DNA of 56,340 nucleotides. Origin: Sphingobium sp. GTDB taxonomy: Bacteria; Pseudomonadota; Alphaproteobacteria; Sphingomonadales; Sphingomonadaceae. Location of the stretch: the NCBI GenBank assembly GCA_017745115.1, contig JAGIAA010000015.1:1-56340 (forward strand). Direction: 5' to 3'. Positions 36,908-44,931 of this stretch are shown here, piece by piece. The notes beneath the pieces are model-generated. The model was not told where the DNA came from. It searched no databases and saw nothing but the letters and a program-made list of their open reading frames with translations. The position numbers and the translations under genes are program-made. How positions within the stretch are numbered: position 1 is the stretch's first letter; each line of letters opens with the position of its first letter.

Positions 36908-37287
36908 ATCCTGCCCTTATCGGCTTTGCGTTCCCGCGAAAAGAGCATGTCGTGCAGCGCACGCAATCGTCGGCACGAAGAGAGAAGGGGCGGCGACCTG
37001 GTGGACGCCGCCCCTTAAGGTAGCCGGTCAGGCGTGACCGGCGGGGGTAGTCGGACTCGCGAGACGCCGGACGGCCGGTCCGGAGGGTAACTGGCGCGCA
37101 GGAGCGCGAGGCCGTGCCGAGGTCACGCTGGTATCGCTCTAGCGCCGCCCCATGACCGCCAAGCGGCACTGATTTTACAGTTCCGTGACTCGCAATCAGC
37201 CCCGATTGCCCAGCGCGGCAGGGCGGCTATAACAGGCCGGTTACGCGGCCCGCTCGGCACGCGCTCCCTGGGGGACGGAAAGACCTT
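36908..37287. other. 380-base divergent spacer between yhhQ and nupC-type gene
   Basis: No protein gene. The half nearest yhhQ (36985-37108) is a string of perfect hairpins described separately. The half nearest the nucleoside transporter (37110-37287) has no clear palindromes; it must hold that gene's promoter, and GGGGGACGG gives a ribosome site. Confidence 0.7.
36975..37108 (-). ncRNA. Candidate structured RNA (hairpin chain ending in a terminator-like stem)
   Basis: Minus strand, in order: hairpin CGCGC-TCCT-GCGCG (37108-37095), CCGGAC-loop-GTCCGG (37083-37067), GCCGGTCA-CGCC-TGACCGGC (37042-37023), then 11-bp stem AAGGGGCGGCG/CGCCGCCCCTT (37016-36985) followed by a C/T-rich run. The linkers each contain a TACC-type motif (AGTTACCCTCC, GACTACCCCC, GGCTACCTT). 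It could be a small RNA with anti-ribosome-site loops, or a leader controlling yhhQ. I could not match it to a known riboswitch, 6S, SRP, RNase P or tmRNA. Confidence 0.35.
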
Positions 37288-38589
37288 ATGCCCATCGTGA
37301 TCGGCCTTGGCGGCATTGCCGTCATTCTCGCCATTGCCATTCTCTTCTCCAGCAATCGGCGCGCAATCCGCCCCAGGGTCGTCATCCCCGCCTTCCTGCT
37401 GCAGGCCGGCATTGCGATCATCGTCCTCAAAATCCCCCAGGGCCGGCAGGCGATCAGCGTGATGGCGGGCGGCGTGTCCGATCTGCTGAGCTATGCACAG
37501 GCGGGCACGAACTTCATCTTCGGGCCGCTGGCGGACGCCAAGATCGGTGGCTCCAGCTTCGCCATCTCCGCGCTGCCCGTGATCATCTTCTTTGCGAGCC
37601 TCGTCTCCATCCTCTATTATCTCGGCATCATGCAACTCGTGGTGCGCTGGGTCGGTGGCGCCATCGAGAAGGTGACCGGCGTCTCGAAGGTCGAGAGCTT
37701 GTGCGCCGCCGCGAACATCTTCGTCGGCCAGAGCGAGAGCCCGCTGGTCATCCGCCCCTATCTGGCCGGCCTGACCCCCGCGCAGGTCTTTACCGTCATG
37801 ACCAGCGGCATGGCCGGCGTTGCGGGCACGATTCTCGCGGCTTACGCCTCGATGGGCATCAAGATCGACTATTTGCTCGCGGCCTCCTTCATGTCCGCGC
37901 CCGGCGGCATATTGATGGCCAAGCTGCTCATGCCGGACACGGTCAGCCCCAAGGTGCTCGACGAGGAGATCGCGCTCTCCGAGGCCCGGATCAGCGGTAA
38001 GGGGCCGGCGGCGCTGCTGCCCGAAGGGACCCCGGGCGAGCCCATGCCCGAAGCCAGCCATGACGAGGAACGCCCCGCCAACATCATCATGGCGGCCGCG
38101 CAGGGCGCCCAGACCGGTGTGAAGCTCGCCGTGGCGGTGGGCGCGATGGTGCTGGCCTTCGTGGCCTTGGTGGCGCTGGCCAACGGGCTGCTCGGCGGCA
38201 TCGGCAACTGGTTCGGCTATCCGGACCTCAGCTTCCAGCTGATCCTCGGTAAGATCCTGGCGCCCATCATGTGGCTGCTCAACGTGCCGTGGAATGAGGC
38301 GCAGGCGGCCGGCGGCCTGTTCGGCACCAAGGTGGTGCTCAACGAGTTCGTCGCTTTCATCGACCTGAGCCAGATGAAGACGCTCTCGCCGATCACGGTC
38401 GCGGTCGTCACCTTTGCCTTGTGCGGCTTTGCCAATTTCTCGTCGATTGCGATCCAGATGGCGGTGACCGGCACGCTCGCGCCCAATCAGCGGCCGGTAT
38501 TGGCGCGGCTGGGCCTCAAGGCATTGATGGCCGGCAGCCTCTCCAACCTGATGAGTGCCGCGCTCGTCGGGCTGATGATGAGTATCTAA
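37288..38589 (+). CDS. Concentrative nucleoside transporter (NupC/CNT family)
   Basis: 433 residues, roughly ten hydrophobic helices. CNT signatures: SLVSILYYLGIMQLVVRWVG, VESLCAAANIFVGQSESPLVIRP, MTSGMAGVAGTILAAYASMG and the late FALCGFANFSSIAIQMA. It takes up nucleosides with H+ or Na+. Start preceded by GGGGGACGG. It is monocistronic; a palindromic repeat begins 8 bases after its stop. Confidence 0.93.
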   Translation: MPIVIGLGGIAVILAIAILFSSNRRAIRPRVVIPAFLLQAGIAIIVLKIPQGRQAISVMAGGVSDLLSYAQAGTNFIFGPLADAKIGGSSFAISALPVIIFFASLVSILYYLGIMQLVVRWVGGAIEKVTGVSKVESLCAAANIFVGQSESPLVIRPYLAGLTPAQVFTVMTSGMAGVAGTILAAYASMGIKIDYLLAASFMSAPGGILMAKLLMPDTVSPKVLDEEIALSEARISGKGPAALLPEGTPGEPMPEASHDEERPANIIMAAAQGAQTGVKLAVAVGAMVLAFVALVALANGLLGGIGNWFGYPDLSFQLILGKILAPIMWLLNVPWNEAQAAGGLFGTKVVLNEFVAFIDLSQMKTLSPITVAVVTFALCGFANFSSIAIQMAVTGTLAPNQRPVLARLGLKALMAGSLSNLMSAALVGLMMSI

Positions 38590-38596
38590 CTTGCAA

Positions 38597-38673
38597 GTGC
38601 TCCTGCGAAAGCAGGAGCCTAGGGCGAATGGGCGCTGGCGTTGCGCCCTGGACTCCTGCTTTCGCAGGAGCAC
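38597..38673. repeat. GTGCTCCTGCGAAAGCAGGAGC dispersed palindrome, copy 2
   Basis: Same outer arms as the copy at 32191-32264: GTGCTCCTGCGAAAGCAGG at the left and CCTGCTTTCGCAGGAGCAC at the right; the centre differs (GCGAATGGGCGCTGGCG region). It lies between the convergent stops of the nucleoside transporter (38589) and the MFS gene (38680), filling the whole gap, so it probably terminates both. Confidence 0.85.
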
Positions 38674-38679
38674 TGCGCT

Positions 38680-40041
38680 TCAGTTCGTCTTGGCCTTTCG
38701 CCCCGTCAGCACCAAGGTCAGCACCGCGCAAACCAGCGCGAAGACGGCCAGCGCCAGAAAGGCTGTCATGTCTTCGCCCGCATTGGCGCCACGGATGCGG
38801 CCAAGCGTATCCGGTCCGACATAACCGCTGATCATCGCCAGCGCATTGATCCAGGCAATGCCGCCCGCCGCCGCCGTTCCGGAAAGGAACTGCGTGGGCA
38901 GCGTCCAGAACACGGCCAGCCAGGCAAGCCCGCCGGCCGCAATCATGGCCAGCGCCACCATGGAAAGGATGGGCGCATGGCTTGCAAAGGCGAGCAGCAA
39001 GAGCCCTGCGCCTGCAGTCAGGGATGACAATATGGCGTGCCAGCGCCGCTCGCCGGTGCGATCCGAGTGGCGCGCGACAAGCACCATCGCAAGCGCCCCA
39101 AGCCCCCATGGGATCATGGCGAGCAGGCCCACCGAAAAATAAGCTTTCTTGTCGATCCCGACTTCCTGCACGATCGTGGGCATCCAGAAGGTGATCGCAT
39201 TGGCATAGACGCCGCGGCAGAAGTCGGCCGCCGCCAGTGCCCAGACGCGCCAGTCGCGAAAGACGTCGGCCATCCGCGAGCGCTCGCCATGACTCGCCTT
39301 GCGCGCCGCGTCGGCCTGCAGCCGGTCCGCAATCAGCCGCCGCCCATCGTCGTTAAGCCAGCGCGCAGATTGCGGCCCGTCCGGCAACATTGCCAAAATA
39401 AGGAAGCCGACGAGCAGGGACGGCAACGCTTCGAGCAGAAACAGCCACTGCCAGCCGCGCAAGCCATGCAGTCCGTTCAGGAATTGCAGGATGGCGCCGG
39501 ACAAAGGCGATCCGACGGCGCTCGCGAGCGGGATGGCAATGAAGAACAAGGCTGCGACATGGGCACGCCGCGCTGCCGGGAACCAGAAGGTCAGGTAGAG
39601 CATCGCGCCGGGAACGAAACCGGCTTCGGCAACGCCGAGCAGGAAACGCAGCAGATAGAAGCTGAACTCCGCGTCCGTGCACCCAAAGGCGGCCGAGACC
39701 GGTCCCCAGGGAATATGATCGGTAAACGTGAAAGCGGCCGAGGCGAGGCTCCACGTGATGGCAATCCGCGCCATCCATCGCCGCGCGCCGACCCGCTGGA
39801 GAATGAGATTGCTCGGCAGCTCGAACAGGAAATAGCCGATGAAGAAGATACCGGCACCGAAGCCGAAGACGGCGTCGCTGAACTCGAGGTCGCTCGCCAT
39901 TTGCAGCTTGGCGAAACCGACGTTCACGCGATCGAGATAGGCCACGAAATAGCCAAGGAAGAGAAGCGGAACGATCCGCCACATGACCTTGCGATAGGTG
40001 GCCGCCTCGAAGGCGCCGTCGTCCCGCGCTGTGCTCGCCAT
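38680..40041 (-). CDS. MFS transporter, anion:cation symporter family
   Basis: 453 residues, twelve helices. The first loop YLDRVNVGFAKLQM and the segment FELPSNLILQRVGARRWMARI are typical for the ACS subgroup that carries organic anions such as phthalate, tartrate or hexuronates. The start at 40041 is preferred over an ATG six bases upstream because GGGGAGA is 7 bases away from it. Substrate cannot be read from the sequence. Confidence 0.88.
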   Translation of the reverse strand: MASTARDDGAFEAATYRKVMWRIVPLLFLGYFVAYLDRVNVGFAKLQMASDLEFSDAVFGFGAGIFFIGYFLFELPSNLILQRVGARRWMARIAITWSLASAAFTFTDHIPWGPVSAAFGCTDAEFSFYLLRFLLGVAEAGFVPGAMLYLTFWFPAARRAHVAALFFIAIPLASAVGSPLSGAILQFLNGLHGLRGWQWLFLLEALPSLLVGFLILAMLPDGPQSARWLNDDGRRLIADRLQADAARKASHGERSRMADVFRDWRVWALAAADFCRGVYANAITFWMPTIVQEVGIDKKAYFSVGLLAMIPWGLGALAMVLVARHSDRTGERRWHAILSSLTAGAGLLLLAFASHAPILSMVALAMIAAGGLAWLAVFWTLPTQFLSGTAAAGGIAWINALAMISGYVGPDTLGRIRGANAGEDMTAFLALAVFALVCAVLTLVLTGRKAKTN

Positions 40042-40123
40042 GATCATCTCCCCCTGCCCGGCAGGCTAGAGGCTTGGCGCCGTCACAACAAGCGGCAGTA
40101 TTTCTCCGCATCGGCTCAAAAAG

Positions 40124-40262
40124 CGCTGTCCTACACTGCCGGTTCGGTGGTCTGCGCGAGCGATGAGCAGGATGAGTAGGATGAGCGGCAAAACGGGTGG
40201 CCAGTGCGGGCGCGCGCATATGGGGATTTTTCTGTTCCAGTACCCGCAACCTTCACAACCTT
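40124..40262 (-). repeat. Putative dispersed element, copy A (AAGGTTGTGAAGGTTGCG ... GTGTAGGACAGCG)
   Basis: Read on the minus strand it begins AAGGTTGTGAAGGTTGCG (40262-40245) and ends GTGTAGGACAGCG (40136-40124). The same two ends in the same orientation bound 51636-51788 on the plus strand, while the middle differs. Suggests a family of small non-coding elements with conserved ends. Confidence 0.45.
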
Positions 40263-40283
40263 TCGGCCGTCATTGCCGCTTGA

Positions 40284-40302
40284 AGTTGACGCTGCGTCAA
40301 CT
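40284..40302 (+). promoter_or_regulatory. Palindromic operator of the MerR-family regulator
   Basis: AGTTGACG-CTG-CGTCAACT is a perfect 8-bp inverted repeat with a 3-base centre, ending 14 bases before the start codon. The left arm contains a TTGACG -35-like hexamer. MerR proteins bind such dyads inside elongated promoters, so autoregulation is likely. Confidence 0.65.
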
Positions 40303-40316
40303 GCTACACAGCGGTC

Positions 40317-41087
40317 ATGACTGATTCGCTCGACATCGCGCAGGTGGCAAAATTGACCGGCCTCACCTCGCGCGCGCTCCGATTCTACGAGGCGCGCGGC
40401 CTGGTGAGGCCGCTGCGCAGCGCCTCGGGACGGCGCCATTACGGACCGGCCGAACTCGAGCGGCTGCACCAGATCCTGGCACTCAAGCGCACGGGGCTCA
40501 GCCTCGCCCAGATCGAAAAGCTCACGGCCGGGCGCAAGCTCGACCTTCGCGCCCTCGTTGCCGGCCAGGTCGAGGCGCTCGACGCGCAAAAGCGTGAACT
40601 CGAGGAAGCCAAGACGCTCCTCACCGCCATTCTGTCCCGCATCGACCGCAGCGAGCCCATCGATGTCGCGACCTTCTGCTCGCTGATCCGGCAAGGAGAC
40701 ATGATCATGTCAGAGGATAAGTGGGACGCCGTGCGGGCTCGCTACATGACGGACGAGCAACGGGACGAACTCAAGACGCTGGCCTCGAAGCTGCCCGCCG
40801 ATTTCGACGGCGCCGACTACAAGGCGAAGTGGGAGGACCTCGGCAACCGCATCAAGGCGGCGCTGCCGATGGACCCGGCGAGCCCGAAGGCACAGGCGCT
40901 CCTCGACGAGTGGAAGGCCCTGATCCAGCCGTTCCTGGAGGCCGCCTCGCCGACAATGAAGGAAGGCTTCCGCAACCTCTATTCGCACTTCGACGAGTGG
41001 CACGAGGAGGTCGATTCCGGCTTCGATCCGGAAGTGTTCCGCTTCCATCAGGACGCGGCGCGTGCACGGGAGATGATGCAGAAGTGA
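40317..41087 (+). CDS. MerR-family regulator with TipAS-like effector domain
   Basis: 256 residues. The N-terminal winged helix (IAQVAKLTGLTSRALRFYEARGLVRPLRSASGRRHYGPAELERL) and dimer coiled coil (about 80-115) are MerR type. The C-terminal part (about 130-256, DEQRDELKTLASKLPADF ... LYSHFDEWHEEVDSGFDPEVFRFH) resembles the TipAS antibiotic-recognition fold. It probably activates genes in response to a bulky ligand. The stop overlaps the start of a small membrane protein (TGATG). Confidence 0.88.
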   Translation: MTDSLDIAQVAKLTGLTSRALRFYEARGLVRPLRSASGRRHYGPAELERLHQILALKRTGLSLAQIEKLTAGRKLDLRALVAGQVEALDAQKRELEEAKTLLTAILSRIDRSEPIDVATFCSLIRQGDMIMSEDKWDAVRARYMTDEQRDELKTLASKLPADFDGADYKAKWEDLGNRIKAALPMDPASPKAQALLDEWKALIQPFLEAASPTMKEGFRNLYSHFDEWHEEVDSGFDPEVFRFHQDAARAREMMQK

Positions 41088-41341
41088 TGACGGACATCGA
41101 CCTCATGGCCTACGCGACGATGGCCCTGGTCCTGACCGGCTGGGGCCTCATCGCCGCCTATGTCTGTCTTCGCGTGTGGAACGGCTGGCTGACCCTGAAG
41201 CGCGCCGAGCTGGAGCTGACGGCGCGCCTGGCTGCGTCCGATGAACCGTCCCTCATTCCGACGGCCGCCCGCATCGACCTGGCGGACCTCAAGGAACGCA
41301 TCCGCAAGCTCGAAGCCATCGCCTCGGGCGTGGATCCGTGA
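41087..41341 (+). CDS. Small membrane protein coupled to the MerR regulator
   Basis: 84 residues. One N-terminal transmembrane helix (YATMALVLTGWGLIAAYVCLRVW) is followed by a charged helical tail ending DLKERIRKLEAIASGVDP. The layout and the RIRKLEAI ending recall phage-shock protein PspB, but similarity is too short to name it. Its ATG overlaps the regulator's TGA, so both are probably made together. Confidence 0.7.
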   Translation: MTDIDLMAYATMALVLTGWGLIAAYVCLRVWNGWLTLKRAELELTARLAASDEPSLIPTAARIDLADLKERIRKLEAIASGVDP

Positions 41342-41350
41342 GGGGCCGGC

Positions 41351-42220
41351 TCAGCGGGTCGGCACCGGCTCCGGGCCCGAATAGTCGTAGAAACCCTTGC
41401 CGGTCTTTCGGCCCAGCCAGCCGGCCTCGACATATTTGACGAGCAGCGGGGCGGGGCGAAATTTGGGATCACCGGTGGTCGTGAAGAGCACCTTGCAGAT
41501 TTCGAGGCAGGTATCGAGCCCCACGAAATCAGCGAGCGTGAACGGTCCCATAGGATGATTGAGGCCGAGCCGGATTGCAGTGTCGATGTCGCGGACATTG
41601 GCAACGCCCTCGCCAAGCGCGAAAGCCGCCTCGTTGAGCATCGGCATGAGGACGCGATTGACGATGAAGCCGGGCGCGTCGAAGGCGTGCACGACCTCCT
41701 TGCCGAGCGCTTTGGCGAAATCGGCGACGGCGGCGACCGTTGCGTCGGACGTGCCAAGACCCCGGATGACCTCGATGAGGCCCATGACCGGTACGGGATT
41801 GAAGAAATGCACGCCGATGAAGCGCGCGGGATCCTGGCTGGCCTGAGCAAGCCGCGTGATCGGAATCGAGGATGTGTTGGATGCCAGGATCGCCTCGGGA
41901 CCGAGCAGCGGCGCCACGTCCCCGAAGATCGCGCGCTTGATCTCCTCCCGCTCGGTCGCCGCCTCGATCACGAGATCGCATTTGGCGAAGGGGGCCACCT
42001 CGCCGATCGGCGTTATCCGAGCAAGCGCCGCGTCGGCATCCGCGGCATCGAGCTTGCCCTTTTCGACGGCACTCTTGAGCCGCTTGGCAATGCCGGCCTT
42101 GCCCTTCTCGGCGAGAGCGACATTCACGTCGCGCAACAGCACCTCGAACCCGGCCTGCGCGCTGACTTGCGCGATCCCCGCGCCCATCTGGCCCGCACCG
42201 ATCACACCGACGGTTAGCAT
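41351..42220 (-). CDS. 3-hydroxybutyryl-CoA dehydrogenase
   Basis: 289 residues. NAD-binding motif [14 protein letters not shown] at the N terminus, then [35 protein letters not shown] with the catalytic His, and the C-terminal dimer domain with [18 protein letters not shown]. It oxidises (S)-3-hydroxyacyl-CoA in butanoate/fatty-acid or PHB-related metabolism. It is convergent with the small membrane-protein gene and stands alone. Confidence 0.94.
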   Translation of the reverse strand: MLTVGVIGAGQMGAGIAQVSAQAGFEVLLRDVNVALAEKGKAGIAKRLKSAVEKGKLDAADADAALARITPIGEVAPFAKCDLVIEAATEREEIKRAIFGDVAPLLGPEAILASNTSSIPITRLAQASQDPARFIGVHFFNPVPVMGLIEVIRGLGTSDATVAAVADFAKALGKEVVHAFDAPGFIVNRVLMPMLNEAAFALGEGVANVRDIDTAIRLGLNHPMGPFTLADFVGLDTCLEICKVLFTTTGDPKFRPAPLLVKYVEAGWLGRKTGKGFYDYSGPEPVPTR

Positions 42221-42269
42221 GTTTCGTCTCCGTTCAAGGGCACTCTACCGCTACCCTGGCAAGTGCATT

Positions 42270-43457
42270 ATGACGGGCTCGATGACAAGGCCGCTCTCCC
42301 GTTTTCTGCTGGTTTCGGCGTTCCTGCTGGGCACGGCAGCCGGAGCGCAATCGCCGCCGCAGCCTGCCGCGCCGCCCCCGCAGGTTCAGGCGCAGGTTCA
42401 GGCGCAGGTTCAGCCGCAGACGCCGGCACCCGGGACGCCTGCGCTGGGACGCCTGCGTGTGTTCGACGATTGGGCCGTCGCATGCGACAATCGCCTCAGC
42501 TGCAGCGCGGTCTCCCTGCTTCCGCAAGGCGCCGGCGAGGCTTATTCGGTGCTGGTCTGGATCGGTCGCGAGGGCGGAGCCGACGGCGAAGCGACCGTCG
42601 AGCTATCGGGCGCCTATGAGCTGCGCGGCAAGATCGACCTCTTCGTCGACAATGAGTCGGCAGGCCAGCTCATTGCCGCACGCGATATGGCGCGGGCCAA
42701 CGGGCCGAGCGCGCTCAAGCTCATTCGGCGTCTCGGCAGCAGCTATTCTTTCGACCTGCGCGTGGGCAAGGCCAGCGTCGCTGCGCCGTCGCTCAGCGGC
42801 TTGGCTCAGGCCTTGCGCTACATGGACGAGCAGCAGGGCCGCGTCGGCAGCGAGGCCGCGCTCGCGGCGATTGGCGACAAGCCGGCAGGTCTCGCCAAGC
42901 CGCTGCCGGACGACATTCACTTCCCGATGGCTGCGACCGACATGCCGATCACGGGGCCGGTCGAACTCACTGCCGAGGAACAACAGGGTGCACGGGCGCT
43001 TGCCAAATGCGGCGGACGGCCGCGTGACCTGCCCATCGACCTGCACCCGCTCGATGCCGGCCATGTGCTGGCGCTCATCGCTTGCGATGCAGGCGCCGAC
43101 AACGTCTCCAGCATCGTCCTCGTCGGCATGGGCGGCTCGGGCGGGCGCAGCTTCCAATATGCGCGCTTCGACCTGATGCCTGGCGCCACCGGCGAGCCGG
43201 GCGTGCCGCCTCTCATTGTCAACGCGCAATGGAATCCGGTGCGCGGATCGCTTTCCAGCTTTGCGAGGGGCCGGCCGCTGGGCGACTGCGGCACCAGCGA
43301 GACCTATGTCTGGGATGGCACGATGTTTCGCCTGACGCAGGCGCGCGCCATGCCGGTCTGCCGCGGCGCCTGGGAATGGCCTGTGCTGTGGTCGGCGACG
43401 CCTCTCGAAGCCGGTCCGATCAGGACCGCAAGCGGCGGGCCGGCACGATCTCCTTGA
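42270..43457 (+). CDS. DUF1176 exported protein
   Basis: 395 residues (a second in-frame ATG at 42282 would give 391). Signal peptide ending TAAGAQS. A Pro/Gln-rich linker contains three 12-base tandem repeats (42381-42416) encoding VQAQVQAQVQPQ. The body has LRVFDDWAVACDNRLSCSAVSL, typical for DUF1176, which resembles two tandem invasion-associated-locus-B-like domains. Periplasmic, function unknown. Confidence 0.85.
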   Translation: MTGSMTRPLSRFLLVSAFLLGTAAGAQSPPQPAAPPPQVQAQVQAQVQPQTPAPGTPALGRLRVFDDWAVACDNRLSCSAVSLLPQGAGEAYSVLVWIGREGGADGEATVELSGAYELRGKIDLFVDNESAGQLIAARDMARANGPSALKLIRRLGSSYSFDLRVGKASVAAPSLSGLAQALRYMDEQQGRVGSEAALAAIGDKPAGLAKPLPDDIHFPMAATDMPITGPVELTAEEQQGARALAKCGGRPRDLPIDLHPLDAGHVLALIACDAGADNVSSIVLVGMGGSGGRSFQYARFDLMPGATGEPGVPPLIVNAQWNPVRGSLSSFARGRPLGDCGTSETYVWDGTMFRLTQARAMPVCRGAWEWPVLWSATPLEAGPIRTASGGPARSP

Positions 43458-43539
43458 GCGCCAGCGCGAGAACCTCGCAAGAGGCCCCTCGCGCCGAACG
43501 GACGCGAAGGTTGGTGCGGCCAGAGCGTCGAAGCCAAGT

Positions 43540-44799
43540 CTATTTCTTGCCGGCCACCGAGTAGGTGATCGCGGCGTTGCGCGTCTTCTGAAACTCGGGA
43601 ACGGTCAAGCCCTTGAAGGCGGCATAGACGTCGATGTTCCCGATACCGAGCACGGCCGCCATCTTTTCCAGCATGAAGAAGATCACGCCATAGTGGATCA
43701 TGCCGATCCAGTTCCGGCTGCGGATCAACTCCTTCTCTTCATCGCTGAGATCACTCTCGGCGAAGAGACCTTCCTGATCCTCGACGAAGCGCTTGCGGAA
43801 GTCCGGTTCGATCAGGCGGTGCAGGAAGTGATTGATGCGGAAGCCCTTGACCGCACGATCGATGGTGAAGGGATACGTGCCTTCGATTTCCTCGGCACCA
43901 GCCAACTCGTGCTTCGCGCGGACGCGCAGGGCTTCATCGCTCTCCGCAGGCGGCGTCGCATCGCCGAGATCCTTGAAGAGCATGGTGGCGATCGCGGTCA
44001 TGGAGGGAAGGAAGTAGCTCTGGTGCAGCTTCTCGACCTTCTCCGACAGAGCGCCCCGCATCAGCAGCCACATAACGACTTCGGCGCCTTCCCAGCCGCC
44101 GAGCTTGGCGAGATCGACGACCGTCTTGTCGAGCAGCGATTCCGGATTGTTGGTGAGGAGTTCCATGAACTCCATGTCCCAGGGCGTATTGTTGAAGCCG
44201 GCGCGCTCGCCATGGACCTGGTGCGAAAGACCGCCGGTGCCGGCGATCACCACCTTGATGTCCTTGGGATAGGACTGGATCGCGCGGCGCAGCGAACGTC
44301 CGAAATTCCAGAAACGCTTGGCCTTCGGAATCGGTTGGTGAAGCACGCCGCACTGGAGCGGGATCAGCTTGCAGGGCCAGCTGCCATTGTCGTGCGGCAA
44401 AAGGACCGAAAGCGGCGAAAAGGCGCCATGGTCGAGCCCCATGCCCTGCCAGTAAGCCAGGTCGAACTCATCGGCGACGAGGCATTCGGCGATGTGTTGA
44501 GCGAGGGCGGGATCGCCCTTGATCGCGGGCAGGTCGCGCTTGCCGCCACCTTCATCGGCCGGCGAGAATTCCTCGCCGATGCCGAGCGCAAAGGCCGAAT
44601 AATGCGTGAAGAAGGAGGTCATGTGATCGTTGTAGACATACAGGATCACATCAGGCTTTTCCGCCGCCAGCCATTGCTTGACGGGCTCGAACCCCTCGAA
44701 GATCGGCGCCCAAACCGGATCATTCTGCTTGTTCGCATCCTTGGCGAACGCAATGGTGGGCGTATGCGAAACGGCAACACCGCCGACGATCTTGGCCAA
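43540..44799 (-). CDS. desB: Fused LigB-LigA extradiol dioxygenase, gallate dioxygenase (DesB) type
   Basis: 419 residues from a TTG start (MAKIVGGVAVSHTPT) preceded by GGAGAGGG. The catalytic LigB half (about 1-280) and LigA half (about 300-419, RNWIGMIHYGVIFFMLEKMAAV) are fused, as in Sphingobium DesB (418 residues). Fe(II) ligands His12, His59 and Glu240, catalytic His193, and residues matching DesB substrate contacts (Thr13, Thr268, Glu378, Tyr392) are all present, allowing for a one-residue shift; DesB numbering is from memory. It cleaves gallate, perhaps also protocatechuate, to ring-opened acids. No other gallate-pathway genes are adjacent. Confidence 0.85.
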   Translation of the reverse strand: MAKIVGGVAVSHTPTIAFAKDANKQNDPVWAPIFEGFEPVKQWLAAEKPDVILYVYNDHMTSFFTHYSAFALGIGEEFSPADEGGGKRDLPAIKGDPALAQHIAECLVADEFDLAYWQGMGLDHGAFSPLSVLLPHDNGSWPCKLIPLQCGVLHQPIPKAKRFWNFGRSLRRAIQSYPKDIKVVIAGTGGLSHQVHGERAGFNNTPWDMEFMELLTNNPESLLDKTVVDLAKLGGWEGAEVVMWLLMRGALSEKVEKLHQSYFLPSMTAIATMLFKDLGDATPPAESDEALRVRAKHELAGAEEIEGTYPFTIDRAVKGFRINHFLHRLIEPDFRKRFVEDQEGLFAESDLSDEEKELIRSRNWIGMIHYGVIFFMLEKMAAVLGIGNIDVYAAFKGLTVPEFQKTRNAAITYSVAGKK

Positions 44800-44857
44800 A
44801 AGCCCTCTCCTTCCATCTTTGCAGAGCGGCTGAATCGCCCGCAGACTCCGATGCATG

Positions 44858-44878
44858 TCGCATGGAGTTTGTATGCGA
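44858..44878 (-). promoter_or_regulatory. Inverted repeat upstream of the gallate dioxygenase-type gene
   Basis: TCGCAT (44858-44863) and ATGCGA (44873-44878) pair perfectly across a 9-base spacer, 59 bases before the TTG start. The size suits a dimeric regulator such as a LysR, IclR or MarR protein controlling aromatic catabolism; no such regulator gene is in the neighbourhood. Confidence 0.4.
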
Positions 44879-44931
44879 GGCAAACGAAATTCCTTGATCC
44901 GGCGCAAGCCCGCAAGCGACTCCGTCCGCTT

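Larger units (their letters stand above)
40042..40316. other. 275-base divergent spacer between MFS and MerR-family genes
   Basis: Contains a putative repeat element (40124-40262) whose ends match another in the 51.6-51.8 kb region, a small run of GGATGAG-type direct repeats near 40165-40185, and the palindromic operator/promoter of the MerR-type gene (40284-40302). No gene. Confidence 0.6.

Noticed and set aside
36908..37287. Known RNA families (6S, SRP, RNase P, tmRNA, preQ1, cobalamin riboswitch) for the hairpin chain
   Set aside because: None of the conserved sequence blocks of these RNAs could be found on either strand, so only an unnamed candidate RNA is reported.
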